From contig BFEA01000149.1 in NCBI GenBank assembly GCA_003427395.1, forward strand, positions 1,066,098-1,130,097: a stretch of 64,000 nt of DNA, in the 5' to 3' direction. The notes beneath the pieces are model-generated. The model was not told the DNA's origin. It saw nothing but the letters and a program-made list of their open reading frames with translations, and ran no database searches. Both the position numbers and the translations under genes were made by a program. This stretch comes from Chara braunii (taxonomy: Eukaryota > Streptophyta > Charophyceae > Charales > Characeae). Below are positions 10,590-22,040 of the stretch, one piece after another (the stretch's first letter is position 1; the number at the start of each line of letters is the position of its first letter).

Positions 10590-10895
10590 CTGTAGGCGCG
10601 GGTACACAGCCCGAGGCGCGGAACGGCAAGAAGGTTGGGAAAGCCGACGGGTACCCACACTGAGAGCCAATGAGCGTGAGGCGAAGCACAGTGGGGCCCG
10701 CCAGAGCTACTGATAGGCCCAGAGAAAGGTTAGGGGGTGGCCCAAACCTGGCAGAAATTGCCTGTTGACGGCGGCCCTGCCTGGAGGGACCGGCGTTTAC
10801 CCGACGGCGATGTGCTGGAAGCATAGGCAGTATGAGGGACAGGGGCGGACGTGGACCTCATTGTATTTTTTGAGGCCTGTGAGTGAGGGGACTGC
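10590..10895. other. unusually conserved block between the two duplication copies
   Basis: About 300 bp here differs from 46546-46850 at only about six positions (near 2%), against roughly 10% across much of the duplication. Two sub-stretches of about 105-110 bp are identical. A minus-strand frame of 120 codons (101 in copy 2) spans it, but five of the six substitutions would change the residue in that frame, which argues against a selected protein. A structured RNA, a regulatory region or recent gene conversion are alternatives. Confidence 0.5.
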
Positions 10896-10899
10896 CAAA

Positions 10900-11335
10900 A
10901 TGCCCCTAAGAGCTGTGGGTAGAGTAAAATGCCCCTTATTTTTTGTGAAACGCCCCTGGTGTCAGTTGGACCCACCATGTTTGCAAAATACTCCTACTGG
11001 GTACTGTCCTTCCTTGCAAAATCTCCTGGTACTTGCCAACTTTTTACAATTCTTTATTGAGATAATTTGCAAAATACCCCTACAATTTGAGACATATGCC
11101 AAAATGCCCCTAACTGATGTGGTTATGCCAAAATGCCCTTAAAAAATGTGGTATAGTGGAATACCCCTCTGACACGAAACTGTTTTGCGAAATGCCCTGG
11201 TGTTGGTTGCACCCGCCACTTTTGCAAAATACCACTACCGGGTACTGTCCATCTTTGCAAAATGTCCCGGTACTTGCCACCGATCCATTTTCGTTGTACC
11301 CCTACAGGACGAGGGCATCTTTGCGTTTTCCCCCC
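10900..11335. repeat. degenerate tandem repeat built on GCAAAATGCCCCT
   Basis: The word (T)GCAAAATGCCCCT or TGCCAAAATGCCCC recurs roughly every 25-35 bp. A larger unit of about 235 bp is also duplicated: compare the strings around 10944-11038 and 11190-11280, each with GTTGG-ACCC, TTTGCAAAATAC, ACTGGGTACTGTCC and GGTACTTGCCA. Copy 2 holds it at 46846-47222. No coding potential is seen. Confidence 0.75.
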
Positions 11336-11829
11336 TAGCAGGCCTTACGAAGCACTCGTCCGAACCTTTTTTTTTGGAGCTACCGAACCTCTTTGTTTCG
11401 GGAGGAGGTAGCTGGAGTAAAGCAGTGCTATAGCGAGAGACCAGTCCTTCAATGTTGAGGGACCAGTACTTCTACTTATACTCCCCCGCCCCCCCCCCCT
11501 CTCTTCCCTTCTCCTTGCTTTTCTTTTTTTTTCTCTCTTCTTTCCCCCTGTGTTTTATGCCTGAGCGAGGGGCATTCCAGAGAACGTATGGCAGAGGAAA
11601 AAAACAAAAGAACAAAAAAAAAAAGGGAAAACTAGGGCGCAGTCAAGGTTTTCAGTTTTAAATGCGTTTCAGTCATGGTTTCATGAATTTTGCTCCAAAC
11701 GGAGGAAAATCGTGAATGTATCCAACCCAGCTCTAGGGTTGGGTGGGGATGTGTTGTATTCGAGCGATACCTGAACTTGATTTAGAACTCAAAATGTGAC
11801 TGCGCCCTAATTGCCCCCCCAAAAAAACA

Positions 11830-12500
11830 AGATTTTGTCGTAATCATGATCAGATACATTCGGGGAAGTACTACTGTATGCTATCAGTGAGAGTCATCCC
11901 TTTGAACCAACGTGGATTGCGATGTGTATTGTTGGCCGATAACCAAAAAAAAAATTAAAAAAAAAAATGAATATGGTTGTCATAGCGCTCAGGTACATTC
12001 TCGACAACACCACTGTGAGCATGCCCTCAGTTAAGCCTGCCTCGACATCTGGTCGGAAGCAGTTCATTGGAGGAAAGACAAACCAAGCAAAAAAGCAAGC
12101 AAAGACTTGGTCATGATGGTGGTTAAATACATTCAAGAAAGCACTAGTGTGAGTATGTTGTCCGTAAAAATACTAATGTGACTATGTTGTTAGTGATGTC
12201 ATCCCTGAGAACGAGCGTGGATTATGCTCTGCACTGCTGGCAGAGGAAGAGGGGGAAAAAAAAAAGGAAAAGAATTTGGCGGTGATAGCACGCAGGTACA
12301 TTCTAGATAACATTACTGCAAGCATGCCCTCCCCGACATCTGCTCGGAAGTGGTTCGTCGGAGGAAAGAAAAAAAAAAAAAAAAAAAAACATATTTGTAT
12401 GTGATCGTGGTCAGATACATCCGGGAAACTACAAGTTTGACTATGCTCTTTGTGAGGGCTAGTTATTCATGAGAACGAACGAATGGGGATTGCGCTCTAC
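11830..12500 (+). repeat. alternating two-type tandem repeat with A-rich spacers
   Basis: Units of about 130 bp alternate. Type A has TGATCGTGGTCAGATACATTC, then CTATG and AGTGAGGG. Type B has GTGATAGCACGCAGGTACATTC, then GCATGCCCTC, CGACATCTG and TCGGAAG. Poly(A) or A-rich spacers separate them. Units start near 11840 (A), 11970 (B), 12105 (A), 12275 (B) and 12400 (A). Copy 2 has the same series at 48105-48725. Poorer relatives lie at 24945-25390. Confidence 0.7.
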
Positions 12501-12534
12501 GCTGCTAACAAAAAAAAAAAAAAAACGAAAGTTT

Positions 12535-12938
12535 CTAGGCTACTAGCCGGGCCGCCCGGGTCCCAGTTGGCCAGCCCGTGCAAGGACCAGGAAAGATCCC
12601 AGCAAAAAAAAAAAAAAAAAAAATCCACAAAAAAAAAAACACTGTTATGCATAAAAAAAAATTGAACAACTTTTGCCCCAGGGTCACATCGAAATTCCTT
12701 ACCAAATTAAAAAAAAAACAATTTAAAAAAAAATCCTATGATTTATTTTTATTTTTATTTTTTTCCCTCTGCTATTCTCTCTGGTTGTTCGTTTTGGTTT
12801 TCAAAATGGACCTGTGTCGAGGTTCTACCAAGCCCCTACCGGGCCTTCCAATATCTTCCATGAATTCAGGAAAAAAAAAATTTTGCCTGGACGGGGTACT
12901 GGTGGTTTAAAACGCGAGTACGTAGCCCCAGCCTTACA
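12535..12938 (+). mobile_element. non-autonomous hAT-like element, GC-rich ends, TSD GAAAGTTT
   Basis: The 8-bp direct repeat GAAAGTTT flanks the element exactly at 12527-12534 and 12939-12946. The 5' end reads CTAGGCTACTAGCCGGGCCG and the 3' end AGCCCCAGCCTTACA, giving a weak terminal inverted match (TA-GGCT). The interior has long A and T runs and the family core (12643-12708) with TTGAACAACTTTTG, AGGGTCACATCG and TTCCTTACC. No transposase frame is present. The orthologous element in copy 2 (48764-49317) has its core lost in an N gap, so insertion predates the duplication. Confidence 0.75.
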
Positions 12939-13079
12939 GAAAGTTTTTATCGCCACAAGGAAAACTCAATGGTGTCGCGCGGCAAGGGGGGGCATTGAAA
13001 ATAATCGACGGCCTTCGACAACTGCGAGCCTATGTGTGGTGTACCGGTGTTTAAATGAAAATGTACGACCATTATGATT

Positions 13080-14084
13080 GTTATTTTTTTAAGCAACTTT
13101 TTGTTTAGGTACACAAATAATGGATGTGCGTTCCATTCAGGGGAAAGGCACTATCGTTCAGCAGTTGCGCTGAGAGAGAGGAGTTCTTACAAACTATTAT
13201 CAGAGGTAGGAATAGTGATAGGTTAGTTAAAGGATAGGTGTTAATCAAACTATCAAAAATTTCTTAAGGTGACCTTAGGTGGTCAAGAGTAACTCAGGGT
13301 TTAACCCGATAAGCTAAGTTGGATGGTGCTCTCGGGTTGTTCCTCCGGTTTGTTTTAGAGGTTTTTCGGCCTCATTCGAATTATGTCATGAAAGTGTGAT
13401 GTTAGAAAAAGGTAAAAAAAAAAATCGAATTGGGGTCGGGAAGCTGAATATTACTCTCAAAAATGGATTGGAAGCATTATCCAATTTAGCTTACAAACAA
13501 TTATCTGTGGGACTTTCCTCCTTAGCCCCACTTTATTGTCTACACCTATGATAGCCTATTTCTCTTGTATGCAATCTACTAAAATACAATCGTCTCTTAT
13601 CAATACAAAATCTTAAGGTGGTCTTGTTTATCAAGGGGGTTAAACTACTGTTTTTTTTATTATTTACTAAACTTCTGATGAAACAACCCCTAGTGTGGGG
13701 TTATGGAACCTCACATGCAATGTTGCAATTACCTTCCTACTGTGAAAAATATGATTGAACGTTCGAATATCGACTAAGTAGTGAAAAAACACTTAACCAA
13801 CTTAACCTAGATTCTCTAATTCAAAGCAATTGCTTATCCCTTACCCACTGACTATGAAACCACCACAGACCCCACAGTTTAAATTTGGTTTTAGTCACTT
13901 TTCTTTGTCAATTGCACCTTATTGCAATAGCAATGGTGTGTTTAATCTTCACCTTCAAGACTTAGTATGAGAGAACAACTTTGTTTTCTCTTCCAATATT
14001 ATCAAAAAAATAATTGTCTTGCAACAAATTAATTTACACAAGAAATGAAAGTTGAAAAAATATTTCATTAAAAAAAAATCCTCT
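13080..14084. other. no gene seen; AT-rich duplicated DNA
   Basis: Collinear with 49445-50510. Copy 2 has expanded (GA)n at 49545-49627, where this copy has only a short GAGAGAGAG. Small indels lie near 13705/50100. No recognisable gene is seen. Confidence 0.5.
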
Positions 14085-15925
14085 ATAATTAAAAATTATC
14101 AATACTAACACTTACAGTTTTGTTTGATAAGTTTTCGTATAAAAATGAGTTTTCCCTTTCAACTACATCTATTTGTTGAAGATGGAATAAAAGTCTTTAT
14201 GAAATGTCTTAATTAAGCTTTCGTTCTACTACAACAAATATTATCTAATTTAGATTGGATTAACCAATTTATGATTGAAAATCCGTATACAGAAAGATAT
14301 TCGAATTAAAATATTTCATGAACTCATCCCGACTTTCATTTCATATTTCGCATGCAATTCAAATAAAAAGGGATACCCCATTCTTGGAATGAAGGTTTTC
14401 AAGTAAAACTAAAAATTTTAAGAGTTAAATGACATTACTTTCGTAAAGTTTGCGAGCAAACGAGGGGGTACAACTAACTTTTGAGAAATAAGAAATAAGT
14501 CTAACCAGGTAATCTCTTTCAATTTACTATCTCCCGCAACATTTTTACCCGTCACCAGGGTTAATCTCTCAGCAACAACAACAATCGTAAAAGATAATTT
14601 TGAAATTGTTTGTACCTTGTTCTATTAGTGTAGCCCCAAATCAAAAACTTTGAATTTTGGAACCTCCACATTGAGTGATAAAGCTTGAATTTACTTAGCG
14701 AGATATCCACTACCCACAAAATGTAAAACCATTTCCCCTTCACATCACATTGCTCCTTAAATCCAATTTGCACTAAAGATCCAATTGATTTTTTACTCCT
14801 CTTCGCAATCTACTACAATGAGTATGAAATTTTGAAGATTGGTCTAAGACCACTCATGAAACTTTATTTTTTTTGTCCTAATTAATGACCAACAATTTTC
14901 AATACTGGACCTCATAGTTCGACACCCCAGTTATATACCATGTTTTTGACACTCAGTCTGTACGGATTCTAACAGGTTATACCACACGAATGGTAGGACA
15001 TTTAGCGGTCCTTTCGTTTTTGCTTCACGACAATTAGTTTGTCTGCTCTTTCTTTTAGTAATTTTTTTTTTACATTCAACATCCATAAATATCGTCACAA
15101 AGGTCCCTCATTCGAATAATACCTTTTTGAATTCATACCCTACAAAAATAAGTGGGGTTCATATGTGTTGAGAAAACTCGTTTTTCTATTTTTATAATAA
15201 GGGGATTCTCAAATTGTTGTTGAGCTAAGAGTTTCAACTTTTTTATACACTGAACCCACTAATTTTGTCTGAATTGATCTTCCTCCAAACATATCGTATG
15301 CCCTGCTAAATTAAGTATTTTCATATATCTGAAATTTAGCATATAATAAAGTCATACATTTTCCAATCTTAAAAATTGTCACCCATCAACTGTAATTAAT
15401 TCCGCCATGTGTATCGAATGGTCATTATTCTTTGTCGAAATTGCCTTAATCATCCATTGCATAAGTTATGCAACAGAGAAATTTTCCATAATTAAATAAT
15501 AATTATATTGTAAAATTACATTCTAAATTTCTAATTTTTATTCCATCTTATAAAATGTCATTCTTATTTTAAATTTTTTCGTCTTACTTGAAAACTTTCC
15601 TTCCAAGAATTGGGTATCCCTTCTTATTTGAACTGCATGCTAGAGATGGAATGAAAGTCTGAATGAGTTCATCAAATATTTTAATCAGATTGTAATTCTA
15701 AGTAAGAATTTCCAGTCATAAATATGTTAATCCAATATAAATTAGAAGATATTTGTTGAAGTAGAATGAAAGTCTAATTAAAATATTTCATAAACTCATC
15801 CAGACTTTCATTCCATCTTGAACAAATATATGTAGTTGGAAGGGAAAACTTATATTTAGACGGGAACTTATCAAATTAAATCGAAAATTTTGAAATTGGA
15901 CGAACATTAGAATGATATTTGAAAA
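14085..15925. mobile_element. ~1.84-kb element with ~350-bp terminal inverted repeats
   Basis: The left arm (about 14085-14440) and right arm (about 15560-15925) are inverted copies over about 350 bp at roughly 75-80% identity. Matched words, left versus complement of right, are TTTGATAAGTT, GTTTTCCC-TTCAACTACAT, TTGAAGATGGAAT, ATATTGGATTAA, TTCAAATAA and AAGGGATACCC. The central 1.1 kb has no transposase-like frame. Long inverted ends suggest a Mutator-like or foldback class non-autonomous element. Its exact termini and target duplication are not resolved because both ends fade into A/T runs. The partner is at 50515-52540. Confidence 0.75.
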
Positions 15926-15933
15926 TATGAAGG

Positions 15934-16686
15934 CAGGGTAACCAGTGTTCGGGACGGGACGAACGCCCAAACCCGAACGCCCGAACGTATAGGACCCCTT
16001 GGGGATGCGTTCGGTCGTTCGGGGCGAACGCGTACCAAAAAAAAAAAAAAAAGTCATCAAAAAAATCTGCAAAAAATATATGTGATGGAAAAAAATAAAT
16101 TTAACAATATTTGTCTGAGCATTACATCCGAATTCCTTACCAAATTTGAAATAAAAATAAAATACGGAAAGCAAATACTAATAATAAAAATAAGTAAAAA
16201 TAAATAGAGAATTAAATTTAGTGAGTGCGCGAGCATGTTTTCGACACCGCCATCTTTGGCGATTTTTTTTTTTTTTTTTTGCATAGCTAAATGCCGTGAA
16301 AATTTACAGGTGTGTACTTCACATAATACAAAACCCACTAAAAAAGTTTCAAAAAATAATAAAATTGTTTAGATCTCGAACTAAAGTGAAAACAAAAAGT
16401 AAAAAGTGAAAAAATACGTGGGCGAGCACGTTTTGACACCGCCATCTTTGGCGACTTTTAATTCTTATTTGGCTGACCCAAATGAGTTTAAAATTTACAG
16501 GCATGTACCTCACGTCATAGAGAACTCACAGAAAAAAATTCAGAAAACAATTATTAGTTTTACGCCCCGAAATAATTTTTGGCGGGGGCCGAACGCCCTC
16601 GAGTTCGGACCCCGTACGGGACCTCGAACGCCGGTACGTACGGAGGTCTGTTCGGGGACCTCCGTACGTACGGTCTGGTGACCCTG
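15934..16686 (+). mobile_element. non-autonomous hAT element with 8-bp TSD TATGAAGG
   Basis: This 753-bp segment is absent from the matching site in copy 2 (52538-52546), so its borders are directly visible. The repeat TATGAAGG is at 15926-15933 and 16687-16694. The termini CAGGGTAACCAG and CTGGTGACCCTG are inverted with 11 of 12 matching. CAGGG ends plus an 8-bp target duplication are hallmarks of the hAT superfamily. Just inside the ends are GC-rich words of one type (CGAACGCCCGAACG on the left; CGAACGCC, TACGTACGG on the right). The core is at 16077-16146. An internal tandem duplication of about 194 bp carries GACACCGCCATCTTTGGCGA at 16240 and 16433. No transposase frame is present, so it must have moved in trans. 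Confidence 0.93.
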
Positions 16687-16694
16687 TATGAAGG

Positions 16695-19075
16695 ATTTTT
16701 TTTTTATGGAATGTATTTTCGACTTTCATTTATCGTGAGAATTTTTCTGTTGTGCTATGTTTTATTTCGGATGGGCACTACCAAACAACGTTTATCCATT
16801 AGAAACAAATATTAGTGTGAGTCGCTTTCAATATTAAACTCGTTATAAGTCTTCTAATGAGTTTCATACGGATTTGATTGCTACTTTCCTCATAACTTTA
16901 AGATAGTTGCTTCCTCGATAATCCGACTTTACCTACAAAGCACGAAAACAAAAATAAAGTTGAAATCAACAAAAGACTTATATAAAAAGATACACATGAC
17001 GTGTTGGTCCCCATCTTAAAATCATTTTAACCCCTTATGTTTGAACAAGTTTTCCTCAATTTTCATATTATAATAGTTGCAAAGTATCATTTGCAAACCA
17101 ATGTATTTTCCAAAGATCCTTCTACAATTTTCTTTATCCCTAAGTCAATATAAATAATATATTGAGTTAAAAAAAAAAAAATCAATTTGTTCTAATTAAC
17201 CACAGCTTCGAAAAAACATGCATACTGTTATAAACAATTTTTAAATATGGTAAAAGAGGTTTAATATTTGCATTTATTTAATACTGAAACACACACTAAT
17301 TACCACTTAAGACAAATATTACAAAACTATGCATATCATCTATCTTGGGAGGATGAGCACGATTGTCCCTACACAGTTGCACATCACGAATTCGAACAAA
17401 AACTCCAACCGATGAATCATGTAATGTTGTTACCGAACACAGGTACCAATAAGACCAACTGAGAGCATTATTAGTCAATCTACCCTATTCCATGCAAGTA
17501 TGCGCACAGTTTCCTCAAACATCCAATGATTAAAAATAACGTTCACTATCCAATGAAACACTCGAACACAGTTACATGTAATCTGCGCAACTCCTTCATA
17601 ATCCCTTACCTCCGAGTCAAACTTGAGTTATTTACAAACACCTCACTCTCCACCAACTCACGTGCATAACAAATTTGCACTCCGGTAAAAGATACAATCA
17701 GACTTCTTCATCCATCTTTCCCTTGTTTGAACTCTTCACACTTCACTACTTGGGTACCAATCATCGAAGAACCTGAAAATTTCTACGAACTAAAATGCAC
17801 GATCAATCTCTACCCAACTAGGATGCGCGATCATACTTCGTGCCCACCTATTTCTCATTCACCAAACAATATACTTCCTTCTTATGTTTACCACGAAACA
17901 CCAAACGATTCAAAACGGGGTTCACTTTCGAATGCACCAGTTGTAAAAAAATCATTAAAAAATAATTACACTGCTAAACTTCTCCACCATGAGACGCCGA
18001 ATACAAACTGCATTTAATGCTCCATAACAAAACCCCGGACCACTGCAGCCCCAACTGTTGATGCACTCTCGTGGGCAGACATCCATTGTTTATTTTGTCA
18101 ATGTAAAAAGACAGTTTTTGTCCGTTTGGTCTTACAAGTTTTAAACCACTTGACCTTTCTAAGATTGTCATTGCTTACATTTAAATGTTTCATCGACCTA
18201 ATTTTTATCCGATCCATGAAATTCACTTTATGCCTCAACATAAAGTAAGTTGATTTAACCAATTAGTGAGTGAATATTAAGAGTACCCTCTGCGTTTCCC
18301 ACAGGAACTATCTATGACCAATAGACCGAGTCTAGTGTCAATTTATTAATTGCAAAAGATAGTTTGAAGACAATCCAGTGCTCCTTAAATTTCAAAATGT
18401 GAATCCTAAATACCTAATCTGCTTTAATTCATCTTTTTTTTTATATGACTTTGCCTAATCTGATTACTATTATGGTTCAGTGAAAACAAGGAGTAAAACA
18501 GATCCCTCTTCCTTCATCACTCTCGAGTTTTCTACTTGTTGGGGAAACCCCTCAATGCCCACTCAATTACTTTTTTTAAGTTGGGATCCTTCTCTTAATA
18601 TCTTCATCCATTTTAAAGAAATATATTCAATAATTGTATTGAGTGCCCCTGTTATTCTCTTACAATAGTGTAGGTTAGGCAAGAGATCAGGAAGAGGCTA
18701 CCAATCCAAAGTCTAAGGGTTCCAGATGTCCCCAACCCTAAGGACTCCGTTTTTAACCCACATCCTTCAAGGAGAATCCATGGAATGGAACATCCTGCAT
18801 TATGAGTTTGTGACCCACCTATTATTGACAAAAGGTTGTCGGCAAACTTTTTCCTTTTGATTTTGGGATATTTTATCCGACAGGGGAAGTTTGTGTCTAG
18901 TTTTGAAAATATTTGGCCAGGACGAGGTGAAATAGATAATTATGTGAAGTTCGTCAAGTTCGGAAAAATGCACACAACTGACATATATCTAATGTTTCAA
19001 TAACATACCCCTCACATTAAGTTGCATTAACATGATTTCGTAAAAAAAAAAAAAACAGTCTAGAAGTTTCATTAA
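16695..19075. other. no gene seen; AT-rich duplicated DNA
   Basis: Collinear with 52547-54917. Frames are short and interrupted differently in the two copies, which argues against coding function. No RNA gene is recognised. Confidence 0.5.
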
Positions 19076-19077
19076 GG

Positions 19078-19975
19078 TGATTTTCCAATGGGGGCAGGTG
19101 CAACTTCCCAACAATAGGCGAAGCAACCAGGCTACGTACTCTCGTTTTCACCCAAATCGAACGCACTTTTGTTATAGTCGAATTTCGTACAATTTCGGTG
19201 CAAATGAACCGACGCTCTATTAGGGTGAAAACGATAGGGCAGACTGCTCTTACAACCTCCCCTTGAAGGGAAGAACTGGTACTTTTTCGGAAAAAAAAAA
19301 AAAAAAAAAAACAACATAGATAAGGAATGTTGTAATAAGTTATTCAAACGAAGTTGTAATAAGACATATCAGAGAGAATTATAACAAGATATTCGGAAAG
19401 TTATAAGAACACATTAAATAAAAACAACAATCATGTTCTTTGATATGGCTAAAACATTCATATCAATTTTTTTTATGTACCTCTAACAACACGATGAATT
19501 TAAGGGAGATCGTAACAAAGCATGTTCGAAAGATCACTACGCTTTTTGACATAGCCAAATATTATTTTTTTATAATTAGTACGAAATTAAGTCATAGTCA
19601 AATATTATTTTTTTATAATTAGTACGAAATTAAGTCTGAAAATATTAAAACAAGCAAAGACCTAAATAATAAATACTCTCTTCGAACACTTGTTTTTTTC
19701 GCCAAAAAACATTTATCAGTAAAGAGAACCGTTATGCATAACATTTGGACAACAAAATAATACACGACCCACCGATTAACCAAATATACACTGACTGAGC
19801 AAAACGAAATAAGATATAAACACCAACATGATGCAAAAACAGAAAAAGAGTACAAACTATAGCCAGTAGAAAGGTCAGTTGGTTCAATTTAATAACTTAA
19901 ATAACTAATTTCTTATTACACTACATTACAAATGTCATCATCGAATGAGGGAAGAGTGCATTTGCCAAAATGAAG
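19078..19975 (+). repeat. dispersed repeat R1, member b
   Basis: An AT-enriched relative of 7490-8545 with the same order: ATTTTCCAATG, CAACTTCCCA-CA, a foldback element, an A run, AACAAGATATTC, a GACCCACCGAT stretch, and the end GCATTTGCCAAAATGAAGCA. The counterpart in copy 2 is 54918-55795. R1 therefore occurs twice within each copy of the large duplication, so R1 amplified before it. Confidence 0.7.
19143..19233. mobile_element. foldback element inside R1 member b
   Basis: The arm CGTTTTCACCCAAATCGAACG is mirrored by the complement of CGCTCTATTAGGGTGAAAACG. Same position and organisation as 7571-7666. Confidence 0.65.
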
Positions 19976-21020
19976 CATCCCCATGCGCCAAAACACACGA
20001 TTTTTAGTACACTTGTGTTAAACTGTCATAAACACTACCATCTGATTTAAAGTAGAATGAGGTTGCGGTTCTGCATTTACATTTGTCTATTATTTGCAGA
20101 TTTCATATTCTTTTTTTCGCCGTTCTTTTCCTTTTCGCAAAAAAATGTTGAAGTTTCCCTCTCTTTTCCTTTTTTTGCTTTTTCATGTTTCTCTACTATT
20201 TTGTGTCTCTTCTCTTCCCCATTGCAAAAATGAGTTTCAACTTTTCTCAACCGTAGCTACACTGCGACGTGTTTGGTTTATATTTGTAATTTGTTTTGGC
20301 TCCAACCGGGTAAGTGGTTTCGGCCACTCTGGAAGCCTAAAAACATGTATGGAAAAAAAACTATGTTTATGCAATAAATAAACCAAACAACCTTTGTTGC
20401 AGCGTCGCGTATTAATTTTTTACCAAATTTAAGGCGAGTAGTCCCAACCACTTTAGCACACTAGAAAGAATTTATAAAATAACTACGTTATGCAAACAAA
20501 TAAACAAACAACTTTCATTTCACATGACATCAATTATTTTTACCCTTCTATTAAATAATAAATAAATAAAATTATTATTATTTTTTAATTGTGATATTTT
20601 GTTTGCATTGGCGAGCAAATAATCGCAGACCACTCGTGCAGTCTAAAAAATAACGTTTTATTTTTACCAAACAAATTTAGGTTGTCTTGAAATAATGGTT
20701 ATCCTTTTTAACTTATAGTTTCGTTTTTATACTAAAAAAACGTGAGCTGAAACAAGTAGGTGACTGCTTACAAATCAGCACACTAACTCTTACCATGTGT
20801 CAATGGTGTTAACCATGAACTGTAAGAAACCCATCATCAGGGCAAGACAAATATCTTACGGTTTGATTATTATATTGTTTTTTTGTGTTTATAATATTAT
20901 CCATTCGTGTGCTGCAAAAAACATTTTTATATACCATTAATTTATAATTTATGTCAACAAGTTTTTACTTGCAAACAAAAATAGGCAAGAAATAACATTA
21001 TTTTTTATTATTTTATAAAT
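19976..21020. other. no gene seen; right edge of duplication at 20740
   Basis: The stretch 19976-20740 continues the duplication (partner 55796-56565). From 20741 to 21020 the DNA is unique in the window and AT-rich, with no recognised feature. Confidence 0.5.
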
Positions 21021-21024
21021 ATTC

Positions 21025-21442
21025 ATATCAAACACCGGTCCTTTCCGGACGAGCACCCAGACATAAGGCTCGATGCTACCCGGACGTGCAAAAAAAAAAA
21101 AGTAAGAATTTTTTTTTTTTTTACTTTGTTTTTCCTGAGGACCCAAAATCCAAACTCATTTCGTTTTTTGTGAGTTGGTTTTCAAGGGGGAGGAGGGGGT
21201 TATAAATTGGTTTTAAAGGGGGTTGCCTTAGTGCGATTCTGATTTTTTTTGTTTTAATCTTCGATTCCATGGAGGACTATAATATGACCCTTAACCAAAA
21301 GTCATTTGTATTACAATTCTACGCAACATATTGGTTTTAAAAAAATTTAGATTTTTTTTTGCATTGAGGATGTTTGGAACCCTACACGGGGGTCATGCCG
21401 GACCGGGCACCTAGGCATAAGTTGGGTGCCCTAGCGCGCGAA
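21025..21442 (-). mobile_element. small GC-ended transposon-like element (core family)
   Basis: The layout matches 23088-23560: a GC-rich end (CCGGACGAGCACCCAGAC), A/T runs, a TTGTGAGTTGG string, TATAAATTGGTTTT, a reverse-oriented core at 21270-21330 (GAGGACTATAATATGACCC) and a GC-rich end (GGACCGGGCACCTAGGC, GCCCTAGCGCGCG). ATAAATAT before and ATAAAAAT after (7 of 8 matching) may be the target duplication. There is no coding capacity. Confidence 0.6.
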
Positions 21443-21499
21443 ACAATATCCTAGATAAAAATCATATTTTTTTTCAATTCTTGCTAAACATTGTATATA

Positions 21500-21905
21500 T
21501 ATTTGAATATTGTCACACTCGTTCGAGCCTGTCCAAGCGACACTCGTGCACGTTGCCGTGGATACTCATGCACGATCGAAGAAAAAGAAAAATTAATGGT
21601 TGGGATTTTTTTCACATACCAAAAAAAATAAAAACTCGACTGTCAACAAGTGAAAGAGGGGTTTAAATTGGGTATGAAGGAAGTAATGGAGTTTGAAGAA
21701 GGATGCTCTGATTTGATTCTATTACTTTCTTTTTGTTATTTTCAATTCAATGAGGAATTCGTATGTGAAGCTCTATAAAAAATCGTTTGAATTGCAATTT
21801 TACACAGTAATATTATTTTTTTTAATTACCCAGCTTGAAACTTGGGCGTGTATTCGAGCACAAGATAGATGCCCCAACACCTAAAATAACAAATAGGTAT
21901 GTACT
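21500..21905 (-). mobile_element. degenerate core-family element
   Basis: A more decayed tandem neighbour of the element at 21025. It carries ACAAGTGAAAGAGGGG, TTAAATTGGGTATGAAGG, a core at 21750-21810 (GAGGAATTCGTATGTG, AATCGTTTGAATTGCAA) and the end CTTGGGCGTGTATTCGAGCA. The ends are not resolved. Confidence 0.45.
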
Positions 21906-22040
21906 ACTCAACTATTAGTATGTGTTTCATTTTTTATCATCAATAGATAAAGATACTATAATGATTTGAGTTGTAAAATAAAATAATGATAATTACTATT
22001 TTAAGTAACTATATACTATTAACCTCATTTGATAATGGGC

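Larger units (their letters stand above)
4919..20740 (+). repeat. large direct duplication, copy 1
   Basis: From about 4919 (strongly from 5150) to 20740, the sequence runs collinear with 41460-56565 in the same orientation. Matched anchors are 5640/42100, 7571/43841, 8683/44748, 10558/46546, 12535/48764, 14085/50515, 17330/53205 and 20733/56557. By eye, identity is around 90% with many indels. Differences include a hAT-like element found only here (15934-16686), a mitochondrial-type tRNA segment found only in copy 2, and a 147-bp block found only in copy 2 (50911-51057). The right edge is sharp at 20740/56565. The left edge lies in CT-rich DNA. Confidence 0.95.

Noticed and set aside
10462-10824. 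120-codon minus-strand frame conserved as 101 codons in copy 2 (46473-46778)
   Set aside because: Five of about six base differences would change the residue, so conservation is at the nucleotide level. There is no recognisable domain, and it ends differently in the two copies.
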